Below, in pieces: positions 44,236 to 52,783 of a DNA stretch of 64,000 nt; within the stretch, counting starts at the first letter, position 1, and each line of letters starts with the position of its first letter. Location: NCBI RefSeq assembly GCF_003413745.1, contig NZ_QVID01000001.1, positions 1,054,001-1,118,000 on the forward strand, in the 5' to 3' direction. Position numbers and translations under genes: made by a program. The DNA comes from Marixanthomonas ophiurae (GTDB taxonomy: Bacteria > Bacteroidota > Bacteroidia > Flavobacteriales > Flavobacteriaceae). Below the pieces are notes generated by a model, which made no database searches, had not been told where the DNA came from, and saw only the letters and a list, made by a program, of their open reading frames with translations.

Positions 44236-46743
44236 ATGGAAAAACTACAACTAAAAATACCGGTCATCCTTCCGCAAGTTCCTAACGAAAAAGATTCTTG
44301 TGTTGAAAGGCTTATTCAAAAACTACAAGCTAAAGAGGGCATCGAAAAAGTGCACATTGCCGATGCAAACGGAGATGATGTGCCGCAGCTCTGTTTTCAT
44401 TATGACCCAGATATCATTTCCATTGACCGCATTCAATCCCTCGCCGAAAGTACTGGTGCCGAGATTACCGAAAAATACGGGCATTTGCTCATTGAAGTTA
44501 AAGGAATCAGACACACAAGGCAGGCTCGTTCCATAGAGAAAAGCCTTTTGACAATCAATGGAGTTTTGGAAGTTTCCGTTTCAGGCTCTGGAATGGTACG
44601 ACTTGAATTTGATAAAAAGCAAACAAATTTTGATGAAATAAGTAAACAAATTGAAAAAGAAAACCTTCAGATTCAGCGGAGTGCTTCAAACGAAAATGAT
44701 TACACCAAAGCATCCAAAAAACAGGAGCGTTCAAAGAAGGAAGATACTAAAGAACAAACTTCCACAGAGGGCGAGACCCACGATGAAGGAGAAGAGCACG
44801 CCCACGGTGGTATTTTCGGTAAAAATACGGAGCTCATTTTTTCCATTATCTGTGGGGCACTTCTCGGAATAGGTTTCGGGCTTTCCTATGTAGAATCCAT
44901 CCCAGATTGGGTCAGTCTTACTTTATATATTGGTGCTTACTTTTTCGGTGGTTTCTTTACGGCCAAGGAAGCAGTACAGACCGTCGCCAAAGGCGGTTTT
45001 GAAATTGACTTCTTAATGCTTGTTGCAGCCATTGGGGCAGCCATTTTGGGAGAATGGGCAGAAGGTGCCTTGTTGCTGTTCCTGTTTAGTTTGGGTCACG
45101 CCCTTGAACATTATGCAATGGAAAAGGCCCGAAAGTCCATTGCGGCACTGGCAGATTTAGCACCAAAAACGGCATTGCTCAAAAAAGATGGCAAGACCGA
45201 AGAAGTTGGAATTGAGGAATTGAGTATTGGCGATATTATAGTGGTCAAGCCCAATAGTAAAATATCCGCAGATGGCGTCGTGGTCAATGGAAAAAGCAGC
45301 GTCAACCAGGCACCTATTACCGGGGAAAGTGTACCCGTGGACAAAATTCCCGTGGAAGATACGAGCAGGGACTATTCCGCAGATGATGATATAAATGATG
45401 AAAACCGCGTGTTCGCCGGAACTATCAACGGTAATAACACGCTGGAAATAAAGGTAATCAAAGAAGCCAAAGACTCTACGCTGTCCCGACTGGTCAAATT
45501 GGTCAACGAGGCACAGACCCAGAAATCCCCAACCCAACTGTTGACCGACAAGTTTGAAAAATACTTTGTACCATCCGTACTGATATTGGTGGGTATCCTA
45601 CTCTTTGCCTTTTTGGTCATCGACGAGCCATTTAGTGCCAGCTTTTATAGGGCGATGGCGGTATTGGTCGCAGCAAGTCCCTGTGCATTGGCCATTTCAA
45701 CACCAAGCGCCGTATTGAGCGGTGTGGCACGGGCAGCACGGGGCGGTGTACTTATTAAAGGTGGGCGACCTCTGGAAGACTTGGGCGAATTGACCGCCCT
45801 TGCTTTTGACAAAACAGGCACGCTTACCGAAGGAAAGCCTAAACTTACCCAAGTTGTTCCACTTGGGGATATAGAAGAAAATGAACTTATAAAAATAGCC
45901 GTAGCTGTTGAAAATTTGAGCGACCACCCTTTGGCAAAAGCCGTTGTAAGGGATGGAAAAGAACGTCTGGAAGGCACTTCAATACCCGATGCGACCGATT
46001 TGGAAGCTGTTCTTGGAAAAGGTATCAAAGCTTCTTTGGGCAAGGATAAAATCTATATTGGAAACCTTGACTTGTACGAAGACCTCGATGAAGCAAAACC
46101 ATCCGAAGAAATATCGAATAAAGTAAAAGAACTTGAAGGTGGTGGAAATACCACAATGCTCATAAGAAGGAACAAAGAATATATCGGTATCATCGCCCTG
46201 ATGGATACCCCACGGGAAGCGGCCAAGGAAACACTGAAAAAATTAAAGGAAATCGGCATCAAACGGATGATAATGCTAACCGGGGATAATCAAAAGGTTG
46301 CCGATGCCGTTGCTAAAGAAATTGGGTTGACCGATGCCTGGGGAAGCCTGTTGCCAGAGGAAAAGGTTGATGCCATTAAAAAATTAAAAGAACAGGAATC
46401 CAAAGTCGCAATGGTAGGCGACGGTGTGAACGATGCCCCTGCAATGGCAAACAGCACCGTAGGAATCGCAATGGGTGCTGCGGGCAGTGATGTAGCATTG
46501 GAAACAGCTGACATTGCCCTAATGGCCGATAAACTGGAAACCCTGCCCTTTGCCATAGGTTTGAGCAGGAAGGCAAAAACCATTATTAAGCAAAACCTTT
46601 GGGTAAGCCTCGGTATTGTGGCATTGCTCATACCATCGACCATTATGGGTTGGGCCAATATCGGTATTGCAGTGGTCATCCACGAAGGCTCAACGTTACT
46701 TGTGGTTTTTAATGCGTTAAGGCTTTTGGCTTATAAAAAATAA
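44236..46743 (+). CDS. P1B-type metal ATPase, SPC (P1B-4-like) class
   Basis: An 835-residue ATPase. Residues 1-145 hold two ferredoxin-like metal-domain folds without canonical CxxC; residues 150-190 are a charged linker ending in a His-rich stretch (EGEEHAHGG); membrane helices begin near 195. Signatures: GESVP, SPCALAISTPS near residue 480 (SPC instead of CPC), DKTGTLTEG near 525, MVGDGVNDAPAM, and VIHEGSTLLVVFNALRLL near 815. SPC plus HEGS mark the P1B-4 class exporting cobalt, zinc, cadmium or iron. It acts in the inner membrane. Confidence 0.93.
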   Translation: MEKLQLKIPVILPQVPNEKDSCVERLIQKLQAKEGIEKVHIADANGDDVPQLCFHYDPDIISIDRIQSLAESTGAEITEKYGHLLIEVKGIRHTRQARSIEKSLLTINGVLEVSVSGSGMVRLEFDKKQTNFDEISKQIEKENLQIQRSASNENDYTKASKKQERSKKEDTKEQTSTEGETHDEGEEHAHGGIFGKNTELIFSIICGALLGIGFGLSYVESIPDWVSLTLYIGAYFFGGFFTAKEAVQTVAKGGFEIDFLMLVAAIGAAILGEWAEGALLLFLFSLGHALEHYAMEKARKSIAALADLAPKTALLKKDGKTEEVGIEELSIGDIIVVKPNSKISADGVVVNGKSSVNQAPITGESVPVDKIPVEDTSRDYSADDDINDENRVFAGTINGNNTLEIKVIKEAKDSTLSRLVKLVNEAQTQKSPTQLLTDKFEKYFVPSVLILVGILLFAFLVIDEPFSASFYRAMAVLVAASPCALAISTPSAVLSGVARAARGGVLIKGGRPLEDLGELTALAFDKTGTLTEGKPKLTQVVPLGDIEENELIKIAVAVENLSDHPLAKAVVRDGKERLEGTSIPDATDLEAVLGKGIKASLGKDKIYIGNLDLYEDLDEAKPSEEISNKVKELEGGGNTTMLIRRNKEYIGIIALMDTPREAAKETLKKLKEIGIKRMIMLTGDNQKVADAVAKEIGLTDAWGSLLPEEKVDAIKKLKEQESKVAMVGDGVNDAPAMANSTVGIAMGAAGSDVALETADIALMADKLETLPFAIGLSRKAKTIIKQNLWVSLGIVALLIPSTIMGWANIGIAVVIHEGSTLLVVFNALRLLAYKK

Positions 46744-46779
46744 ATTTAATAAAAAAGGGTTGCTTTTGAAAAGGTTAAA

Positions 46780-47214
46780 ATGACCAAAACGGAAAAGATA
46801 CTATCATATCACGGGATTCGACCTACTAAAATGAGGTCGAAGATATACAAGTTCCTAAAAAGGAAACAAAGTGCCGTGTCCTTTTCCGATTTGAAAAAGG
46901 CCTTTGTTCAAAAGAGCGAAACCAATAAAACAGCAAACAGAACGACCTTTTATCGCAATCTCAAGATTTTTGAGGATAAAGGGTTGATTCATCAGATTAA
47001 TGATGGTGTCGGGGTGTCAAAATATGCGATTTCTGATGAAAATGCCAGAGATAAATACGGTACAGATTTACATATGCACTTTCATTGTACCGAATGCAGA
47101 AAAACAATCTGTTTACCAAATAAAATATCGGAAGAAAGCCTGCCAGAAGATTATGAAGTGAACGATGTGAACCTTGTATTGAAAGGAATATGTGAAAAAT
47201 GCAGGAAAAAATGA
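46780..47214 (+). CDS. Fur-family metalloregulator, copy 2
   Basis: A 144-residue Fur-family protein, similar to copy 1: GIRPTKMRSKIYKFLKRK, RTTFYRNLKIFEDKGLIH, HMHFHCTECRKTICL with Cys103/Cys106, and KGICEKC with Cys138/Cys141. The N-terminal insert KSETNKTANRTT distinguishes it. Two Fur paralogues in one cargo block could answer to different metals or different operators. It begins 36 bp after the ATPase gene. Confidence 0.87.
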   Translation: MTKTEKILSYHGIRPTKMRSKIYKFLKRKQSAVSFSDLKKAFVQKSETNKTANRTTFYRNLKIFEDKGLIHQINDGVGVSKYAISDENARDKYGTDLHMHFHCTECRKTICLPNKISEESLPEDYEVNDVNLVLKGICEKCRKK

Positions 47215-47294
47215 CAGGTGGGAGTACTTGAACCTTGAACCCTTGCGCCCAATAGTCCAGTTCAGGTTTCTTCCACCCTCTTTAACTAAAAAAT

Positions 47295-48611
47295 ATGGCA
47301 GAATTAAAAAAATCATTGGGAACACTTCGACTCACTTTTTATGGCGTTGGGACAATTGTTGGCGCAGGAATCTATACCGTAATCGGTGCAGCTGCTGGAC
47401 AAGCGGGCACAGACCTTTGGTTGAGTTTTATTTTTGCAGCAATTGCGGCTAGTGTCTCTGCAATGTCCTATGCAGAGTTGTCCTCTACCTATCCCAATGC
47501 TGGTGCGGAATTTATTTTTGTACGCAAGGCATTTCCAAAAATTGATATTCCGTCTTTTCTCACGGGTTGGACGATTGCGTTTCATAGTTCGGCCACCATT
47601 GCAGCCGTGTTACTTGCCTTTTCGGGGTATTTCAATACGTTTTTTAATATGCCCTCTCTTCTAATAAGTTATGGCATTTTATTGGTGTTGTCATTAATTA
47701 GTATTACAGGCATCACAAAATCGTCGACAGCAAATATTATTATGGTCAGCATTCAACTTTTGGGATTGTTATTATTGATAGTATTTGGACTTTTGGAAAC
47801 TGGTCCACCCAAAGCAGAATTTTTTAAAGTTGAATCGATTTCTGGAACTTTGGCGGCCACAGCTACACTGTTCTTTATCTATACTGGTTTTGAACATATG
47901 GCAGCTTTGGGTTCGGAAGTTAAGAACCCAGGGAAAACAATTCCCCGCGCATTTTTAATGACTATGGTAATAACTACAATAATTTATTTATTTATTGCTT
48001 TTACGGTTTTGAATATTGCAGACCCTTCCGCTTTGGCAAACGTGGATTCGCCACTTTCTCTTGCGGCATCCAATCTCAACAGTTGGTTGCCTTTGGTATT
48101 GGCTATCGCTGCACTTTTTGCTACGGCTAATGCTGCTTTTAGTGGTATCATATCCATAAGTAGGTTGCTTTTTGGAATGGCCAGTGTGGGAGAACTTCCA
48201 AAGTTTATGACCAAAACCAATGCACAGAAAGTACCGTGGGTTACTACCATTGTAGTTATGGCAGCAGTTGCGGGATTTTTATTGTTGGGCGATATTAAGA
48301 TTGTAGCGGGTATGTCTTCTTTAGGCGCTTTACTTGTTTTTGTTTCCGTAAATGTCGCACTTATCGTGCTTCGGTTTAAAGCACCAGAGCAAGAACGACC
48401 ATTTAAAGTTCCTTTGGCTATAGGACGAGTGCCGATTTTACCCATTTTGGCGATACTTATAAGTCTATCATTGATAATCCAATTTAATTGGCAGGTTTAT
48501 GCAGCGTTCGTAGGTGCTGTTATCGTGGGTATTGTGCTTGATTATTTTTTGGACAAAAAGTCAAAAGATGAAATAGACCCTGAAAAAGAAAAGGAACTTT
48601 TTAACCATTAA
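47295..48611 (+). CDS. APC-superfamily permease
   Basis: A 438-residue membrane protein with about 12 helices; FYGVGTIVGAGIYTVIGAAA near the N terminus is the substrate-binding signature of amino acid/polyamine/organocation transporters, and TGFEHMAALGSEVKNPGKTIPR is the conserved cytoplasmic loop. Substrate unknown. Its place inside the metal operon is unusual; it could import an amino acid used for metal chelation or stress tolerance, but that is inference. Confidence 0.88.
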   Translation: MAELKKSLGTLRLTFYGVGTIVGAGIYTVIGAAAGQAGTDLWLSFIFAAIAASVSAMSYAELSSTYPNAGAEFIFVRKAFPKIDIPSFLTGWTIAFHSSATIAAVLLAFSGYFNTFFNMPSLLISYGILLVLSLISITGITKSSTANIIMVSIQLLGLLLLIVFGLLETGPPKAEFFKVESISGTLAATATLFFIYTGFEHMAALGSEVKNPGKTIPRAFLMTMVITTIIYLFIAFTVLNIADPSALANVDSPLSLAASNLNSWLPLVLAIAALFATANAAFSGIISISRLLFGMASVGELPKFMTKTNAQKVPWVTTIVVMAAVAGFLLLGDIKIVAGMSSLGALLVFVSVNVALIVLRFKAPEQERPFKVPLAIGRVPILPILAILISLSLIIQFNWQVYAAFVGAVIVGIVLDYFLDKKSKDEIDPEKEKELFNH

Positions 48612-48620
48612 AATGAAGCT

Positions 48621-48797
48621 ATGGACTGGACGTTTGAAGATTTTAAAACTGACCTAGATACCTTAAATCCTATTGTACGAGAAAAAGCCCTGTCCATAGC
48701 AAAAGAACTAATTGAAAAAAAAGATATTTCAGCAAAAGAAGCTTTATCAGAAGGCATCATAAGGGCGGAAGAATGGTTTTACGATTTAGAAGGATAA
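48621..48797 (+). CDS. 58-residue acidic helical protein
   Basis: A small frame, ATG at 48621, TAA at 48795-48797, coding 58 residues from MDWTFEDFKTDLDTLNP to AEEWFYDLEG. It is tightly packed 9 bp after the permease and 23 bp before the second STAS gene, lies in the sense direction, and has an amphipathic helical pattern with aromatic ends, all favouring a real gene. No family is recognised; a regulatory or chaperone subunit is possible. Confidence 0.6.
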   Translation: MDWTFEDFKTDLDTLNPIVREKALSIAKELIEKKDISAKEALSEGIIRAEEWFYDLEG

Positions 48798-48820
48798 TTA
48801 TTAATTAAAAACTATATAAA

Positions 48821-49180
48821 ATGTTACAGATAATCGAATTAAAAGAAAAAAATATTGTTGCAACAAAAGCTTCGGGCAAATTGAGAAAAGAAGATATAGA
48901 AAAAATCCACCCACTTATCCACGCCATACTGGACAAGGGAATGAAAGTCCGTTGGTATTTTGAGATGGAAAACTTTACAGGTTGGGATTTACCTGGTTTA
49001 TGGGAAGACCTGAAAATGGACACAGCCCACGCCACGGACTATGAAAAGATTGCTATGGTTGGAGATAAAAAATGGCAGAATTGGATAACCCAATTTATGA
49101 AGCCTTTTACGAACGCCGAAATTAAGTATTTCAATATAGACCAAAAGGAAGATGCCAAAAATTGGATTGAGAGCCAGTAA
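48821..49180 (+). CDS. SpoIIAA-like STAS-domain protein, copy 2
   Basis: A 119-residue paralogue of the copy at 43,879, with the same marks: RWYFEMENFTGWDLPGLWED, YEKIAMVGDKKWQNWITQF and EIKYFNIDQKEDAKNWI. The pair diverges in the N-terminal strand (LQIIELKEKNIVATKASG), suggesting different partners. It precedes a small membrane protein gene. Confidence 0.85.
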   Translation: MLQIIELKEKNIVATKASGKLRKEDIEKIHPLIHAILDKGMKVRWYFEMENFTGWDLPGLWEDLKMDTAHATDYEKIAMVGDKKWQNWITQFMKPFTNAEIKYFNIDQKEDAKNWIESQ

Positions 49181-49204
49181 GCTTACTTCCGTAAAAGACA
49201 GACG

Positions 49205-49456
49205 ATGAATAAAAAAAGCATTCTTATTACCATTTTAATTGGGTTTGCCATAGGTGTTTTTATCCTTCAACCTTTGGGGATAACAATTTTCACGTTTAGC
49301 AGCCAGAATTACGAAATCAATTGGTGGCAATATTTAATAAATAATTTCATTGAAATTTTGAATATCAATGGGAATCAAATTTTTGAGAATATTCTGTTTG
49401 GATTATTAGGTGCCAGTGTTGCGCTGATGTATTCGGTAACAGAGAAAAGGATATAG
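49205..49456 (+). CDS. Small two-helix membrane protein
   Basis: An 83-residue protein with one hydrophobic helix at residues 5-30 and another at about 60-78, separated by an Asn/Ile-rich loop. No family is recognised and no metal ligands stand out. It is 24 bp downstream of the STAS gene and may be the last gene of the first cargo operon. Confidence 0.6.
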   Translation: MNKKSILITILIGFAIGVFILQPLGITIFTFSSQNYEINWWQYLINNFIEILNINGNQIFENILFGLLGASVALMYSVTEKRI

Positions 49457-49511
49457 ATAATAAGTAGCGGTAACTGGTTATGTGAAAGAGTGAAATTTTT
49501 TATTTAAAATA

Positions 49512-49531
49512 AATTAAGTGAAAACTTAATT
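49512..49531 (+). promoter_or_regulatory. Candidate operator before the second cargo operon
   Basis: AATTAAGT-GAAA-ACTTAATT is a perfect 8-bp inverted repeat in the 172-bp gap between two cargo operons. It has no following T-run, so protein binding is more likely than termination. Confidence 0.5.
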
Positions 49532-49539
49532 AATAGCAG

Positions 49540-49613
49540 GCAGCTTTTATGATGCTTCTTAAAGCAAAATGATTAATAGCATTAAAAGCAAAAGTAGAAG
49601 CTGCTTTTTTTTT
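49540..49613 (+). terminator. Long-loop hairpin with T9 run
   Basis: GCAGCTT (49540-49546) can pair with AAGCTGC (49598-49604), followed by nine T. The loop of about 50 bases is long for a terminator, so an attenuator-like leader is also possible. It lies just ahead of the YceI-like gene. Confidence 0.5.
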
Positions 49614-49628
49614 GTTATAAAATTAAAG

Positions 49629-50180
49629 ATGGATATTATGAATGTTAAACATTGTATTTTAATAATCTTGTTGGTTAGTTATTATAAAGTAAACGCCCAA
49701 AAAATTTATACAACTGAAGAAGGTCATATTATGATGATGACTTTGGTTGATGATAAAGCCGTCAAGGCAGAAAGCCATAAATTGGCCTTATATCTTGATT
49801 ATGATTCCAAAGTGGTTAATGGTGTACTCGACCTTAAGACTTTATCAACAGATATTCCTGAAATCAATACCATTTTACAACAGCAGGAAGCCCCTTTGAT
49901 GCTTCGGTTCACGGGCACTATTCCATCACAGGATTTTTTATCAAAACGGCACGACCCTATCAACTTTAATTGGTTGATAGATGTTACTTATCAAGGAAAA
50001 TCTTTTAAATCACAATTTAAAGCAACCCTTACCCATATAGAAGAAGGAGTAAGTATGTCCTGCCTGATAAGTGCAACCGGACAATTATTGGTTTCAAATA
50101 CTGGTTTGGATTCCTTAATAGAGGGTATCGATGATACCATAGAGGTGCAGTTTGCCCAAATGGTGTTGAGATTGGAATAA
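49629..50180 (+). CDS. YceI-like periplasmic protein
   Basis: A 183-residue secreted protein. The ATG at 49629 (MDIMNVKHCILIILLVS) gives a clean signal peptide ending VNAQ; an earlier ATG at 49569 lies inside the hairpin leader and is rejected. The mature part, with KLALYLDYDSKVVNGVLDLKTL and ISATGQLLV, looks like a small beta-barrel of the YceI type, which binds lipids or quinones. Similarity is by pattern only. It lies 32 bp upstream of the second ATPase gene. Confidence 0.55.
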   Translation: MDIMNVKHCILIILLVSYYKVNAQKIYTTEEGHIMMMTLVDDKAVKAESHKLALYLDYDSKVVNGVLDLKTLSTDIPEINTILQQQEAPLMLRFTGTIPSQDFLSKRHDPINFNWLIDVTYQGKSFKSQFKATLTHIEEGVSMSCLISATGQLLVSNTGLDSLIEGIDDTIEVQFAQMVLRLE

Positions 50181-50212
50181 CCATAGATTTAAATGAAATT
50201 ATAATCGAATTA

Positions 50213-52171
50213 ATGAAAAAAAAGAAATTGAATTTAAGAGATTTGAACAAAACTTCATCAGATACTCACAAGCGCAATGATGGCCGCAACCATAGCAGTT
50301 CAGAAAACATAGAGAAATTCAAAACCTATTTGCCAGCAATTTTCAGCTTTGTAATGCTGATTATTGGTATTGCGGTGGATTATTTTGACGTAGCATTTTT
50401 TAAAGATTGGATACGTATCGTCTGGTATGCAGTCGCATACCTTCCAGTAGGTTTTCCTGTAATAAAGGAAGGTTGGAAAAGCATCAAAAATGGCGATTTT
50501 TTTACCGAGTTTTTATTGATGTCCATCGCAACCATAGGTGCATTCGCCATTGGCGAATATCCCGAAGGTGTGGCAGTAATGTTGTTTTATGCTGTAGGCG
50601 AATTGTTCCAAAGTGCCGCCGTTAAAAAAGCCAAGGGAAGCATCAAGGCATTATTGGATGTACGACCTAATGAAGCCTTGGTCTATAGGAACAACAATTA
50701 TGTGTCTGTAAATCCCGAAATTGTTCAAATTGGCGAAAAAGTACAAGTTCGTGTAGGCGAAAAAATCCCTTTGGATGGTGTTTTATTGTCCGAAAAAGGC
50801 TCATTCAATACAGCAGCCTTAACAGGCGAAAGCAAACCTGATACCATTGCAAAAGGAGAAAAAGTTTTTGCAGGAAGCATCAATTTGGATGGCGTTATTG
50901 AAATCGAGACTACCAAAGAATTTAAGGATAGTTCCATTGCAAGAATTCTTGATATGGTGCAAAACGCCACAGCACGGAAATCAAAAACCGAATTGTTCAT
51001 TAGAAAGTTCGCAAGAATCTATACACCAATCGTTGTCTTTCTCGCGATTGGATTAACGTTTATACCCTACTTTTTTGTGGACGATTATGTCTTTAGCGAT
51101 TGGTTGTACAGAGCATTGATTTTCTTGGTTATTTCCTGTCCGTGTGCTTTGGTTATCTCTATTCCGTTGGGCTATTTTGGTGGATTGGGAGCAGCTTCAA
51201 AAAACGGGATTTTGTTCAAAGGCGCATCTTATTTGGATGAAATGACAAAGGTTAATACCGTTGTTATGGACAAAACAGGAACCGTGACCAAAGGTGTTTT
51301 TAAAATCAAAGAAATAAAAGCCATTGGTTGGAAAGAACCTGAATTTATGAAATACCTAATGGCGATGGAAGAACAATCCACTCATCCCATTGCCAAGGCA
51401 ATTATGGAATATAAAGCCGATGGCGAAGATTTTCAAGCTACCAAAGTAACTGAAATAGCAGGAAAAGGCTTAAAAGGAACAGTAAACGGCAAAACCGTAT
51501 TGGTTGGGAATAAAGCATTGATGATTTCAAACAATATCGAAGTTCTATCTGAAACCGACAGCATTGTAGAATCTATCGTGATGGTTTCCATTGAAGGCAA
51601 ATTTGCAGGCTATGTAATCATTGCAGATGAGTTAAAGGATGATGCACACGAAGCCATTAAACAAATTCGGGAATCTGGTATTTCAAAAATCATAATGCTT
51701 TCGGGCGATAAGGATTCCATTACGCAACAAGTCGCAAAAGAAATGGGCATTGATACCGCAAAAGGCGGATTGTTGCCAGAAGATAAATTGAACGAAGTCG
51801 AAAAGCTGATGTCCGAAAATGACGGAAGAGTAGCCTTTATTGGAGACGGTATAAACGATGCACCAGTATTGGCAGCAAGTGATGTAGGTATTGCAATGGG
51901 TGGTTTAGGTAGCGATGTCGCCATTGAGACCGCAGATGTTATAATACAAACAGACCAACCGAGCAAAATTGCAAAAGCTATTAAAATAGGTCGTTCAACC
52001 AGAAGTATTGTATATCAAAATATTGCGCTTGCTTTTGGAGTAAAAGCTGTGGTACTTGTTTTGGGTGCTGGCGGTCTGGCGACAATGTGGGAAGCTGTAT
52101 TTGCGGATGTGGGAGTGGCTTTGTTGGCTATTTTAAACGCTGTGCGATTGCAGAAGATGAAATGGAAATAA
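50213..52171 (+). CDS. P1B-type metal ATPase, CPC class, without N-terminal metal domain
   Basis: A 652-residue inner-membrane ATPase: membrane entry motif PVIKEGWKSI, TGESKPDTI, CPCALVISIPLG near residue 310, DKTGTVTKG near 352, the nucleotide-binding STHPIAKAI, and FIGDGINDAPVLAAS. The CPC with no HMA domain at the N terminus recalls zinc/cadmium/lead exporters (ZntA/CadA class) in minimal form. It differs from the SPC-type ATPase upstream, so the island covers more than one metal or affinity range. Confidence 0.92.
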   Translation: MKKKKLNLRDLNKTSSDTHKRNDGRNHSSSENIEKFKTYLPAIFSFVMLIIGIAVDYFDVAFFKDWIRIVWYAVAYLPVGFPVIKEGWKSIKNGDFFTEFLLMSIATIGAFAIGEYPEGVAVMLFYAVGELFQSAAVKKAKGSIKALLDVRPNEALVYRNNNYVSVNPEIVQIGEKVQVRVGEKIPLDGVLLSEKGSFNTAALTGESKPDTIAKGEKVFAGSINLDGVIEIETTKEFKDSSIARILDMVQNATARKSKTELFIRKFARIYTPIVVFLAIGLTFIPYFFVDDYVFSDWLYRALIFLVISCPCALVISIPLGYFGGLGAASKNGILFKGASYLDEMTKVNTVVMDKTGTVTKGVFKIKEIKAIGWKEPEFMKYLMAMEEQSTHPIAKAIMEYKADGEDFQATKVTEIAGKGLKGTVNGKTVLVGNKALMISNNIEVLSETDSIVESIVMVSIEGKFAGYVIIADELKDDAHEAIKQIRESGISKIIMLSGDKDSITQQVAKEMGIDTAKGGLLPEDKLNEVEKLMSENDGRVAFIGDGINDAPVLAASDVGIAMGGLGSDVAIETADVIIQTDQPSKIAKAIKIGRSTRSIVYQNIALAFGVKAVVLVLGAGGLATMWEAVFADVGVALLAILNAVRLQKMKWK

Positions 52172-52180
52172 TCAAAAACG

Positions 52181-52348
52181 ATGTATCAAAAACAGAGAAA
52201 TAAAAGAAATAAGAAAGTTAAAAAATCATCGAATAACAAAATCACAAAAAAAGATAAGTTCAATGGGATTCTTGCAATAATCTTTGTGGTAATAGCTGCA
52301 TTACTATTATACTATTTTGTACTAAAAGGGAATATTCATAAGCATTGA
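52181..52348 (+). CDS. 55-residue single-helix membrane protein A
   Basis: ATG at 52181, TGA at 52346-52348. A strongly basic N terminus (MYQKQRNKRNKKVKKS), then KITKKDKFNGILAI and one membrane helix, ending in GNIHKH. It lies 9 bp after the CPC ATPase gene. It shares the N-x-I-T-K-K-D-K motif and layout with the next small frame, which argues that both are real genes. Confidence 0.55.
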   Translation: MYQKQRNKRNKKVKKSSNNKITKKDKFNGILAIIFVVIAALLLYYFVLKGNIHKH

Positions 52349-52445
52349 TTAAGTGCGAGAATTTAATGTTCCAAGTGGTTTGTGGGATTACAGCATATAA
52401 AGTGGAAGTGATTGGTTGGTTGGTTCATAGCAAAAATGATATTCT

Positions 52446-52619
52446 ATGTTAGAAAATAGACGAGATAGACGAAAAAAAAAAGACAATAAAGTACCAGCTG
52501 TAAAAAATAGCATTACCAAAAAAGATAAAATAATTTGGATTGGTATTCTAATCGTTGTTATCCTGTTAATCTGCTTTGTACTGTTCTTGCAGTTCCTAAA
52601 GTATTTTATATCTGTTTAA
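52446..52619 (+). CDS. 57-residue single-helix membrane protein B
   Basis: ATG at 52446, TAA at 52617-52619. Basic start (MLENRRDRRKKKDNK), NSITKKDKIIWIGI, then one hydrophobic helix to the end. Same architecture and ITKKDK motif as protein A about 100 bp upstream. Possibly small regulators or stabilisers of the adjacent ATPase; no family known. Confidence 0.55.
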   Translation: MLENRRDRRKKKDNKVPAVKNSITKKDKIIWIGILIVVILLICFVLFLQFLKYFISV

Positions 52620-52783
52620 GTGATTAATAAAAATTAAAGAAAATATTTAGCATAGCTATAAAATATGCAAGAGTTGTGAAGGATAAATTGACTGGTTTTA
52701 ACTTTCCCAATTTAACGTTACTTATAATTTTGAATGCAACGTTTTTGCAAAATATGAAACGGTAATAATGATACCGAAAATAA

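Noticed and set aside
45111-46679. Several long open frames antisense to the SPC-type ATPase gene
   Set aside because: They mirror the codon pattern of the sense gene, lack family features and have low-complexity serine-rich products.
49569-49628. Upstream ATG giving the YceI-like protein a 20-residue longer N terminus
   Set aside because: The extension is encoded by the hairpin and T9 leader and hides the signal peptide; the ATG at 49629 gives a clean signal sequence.
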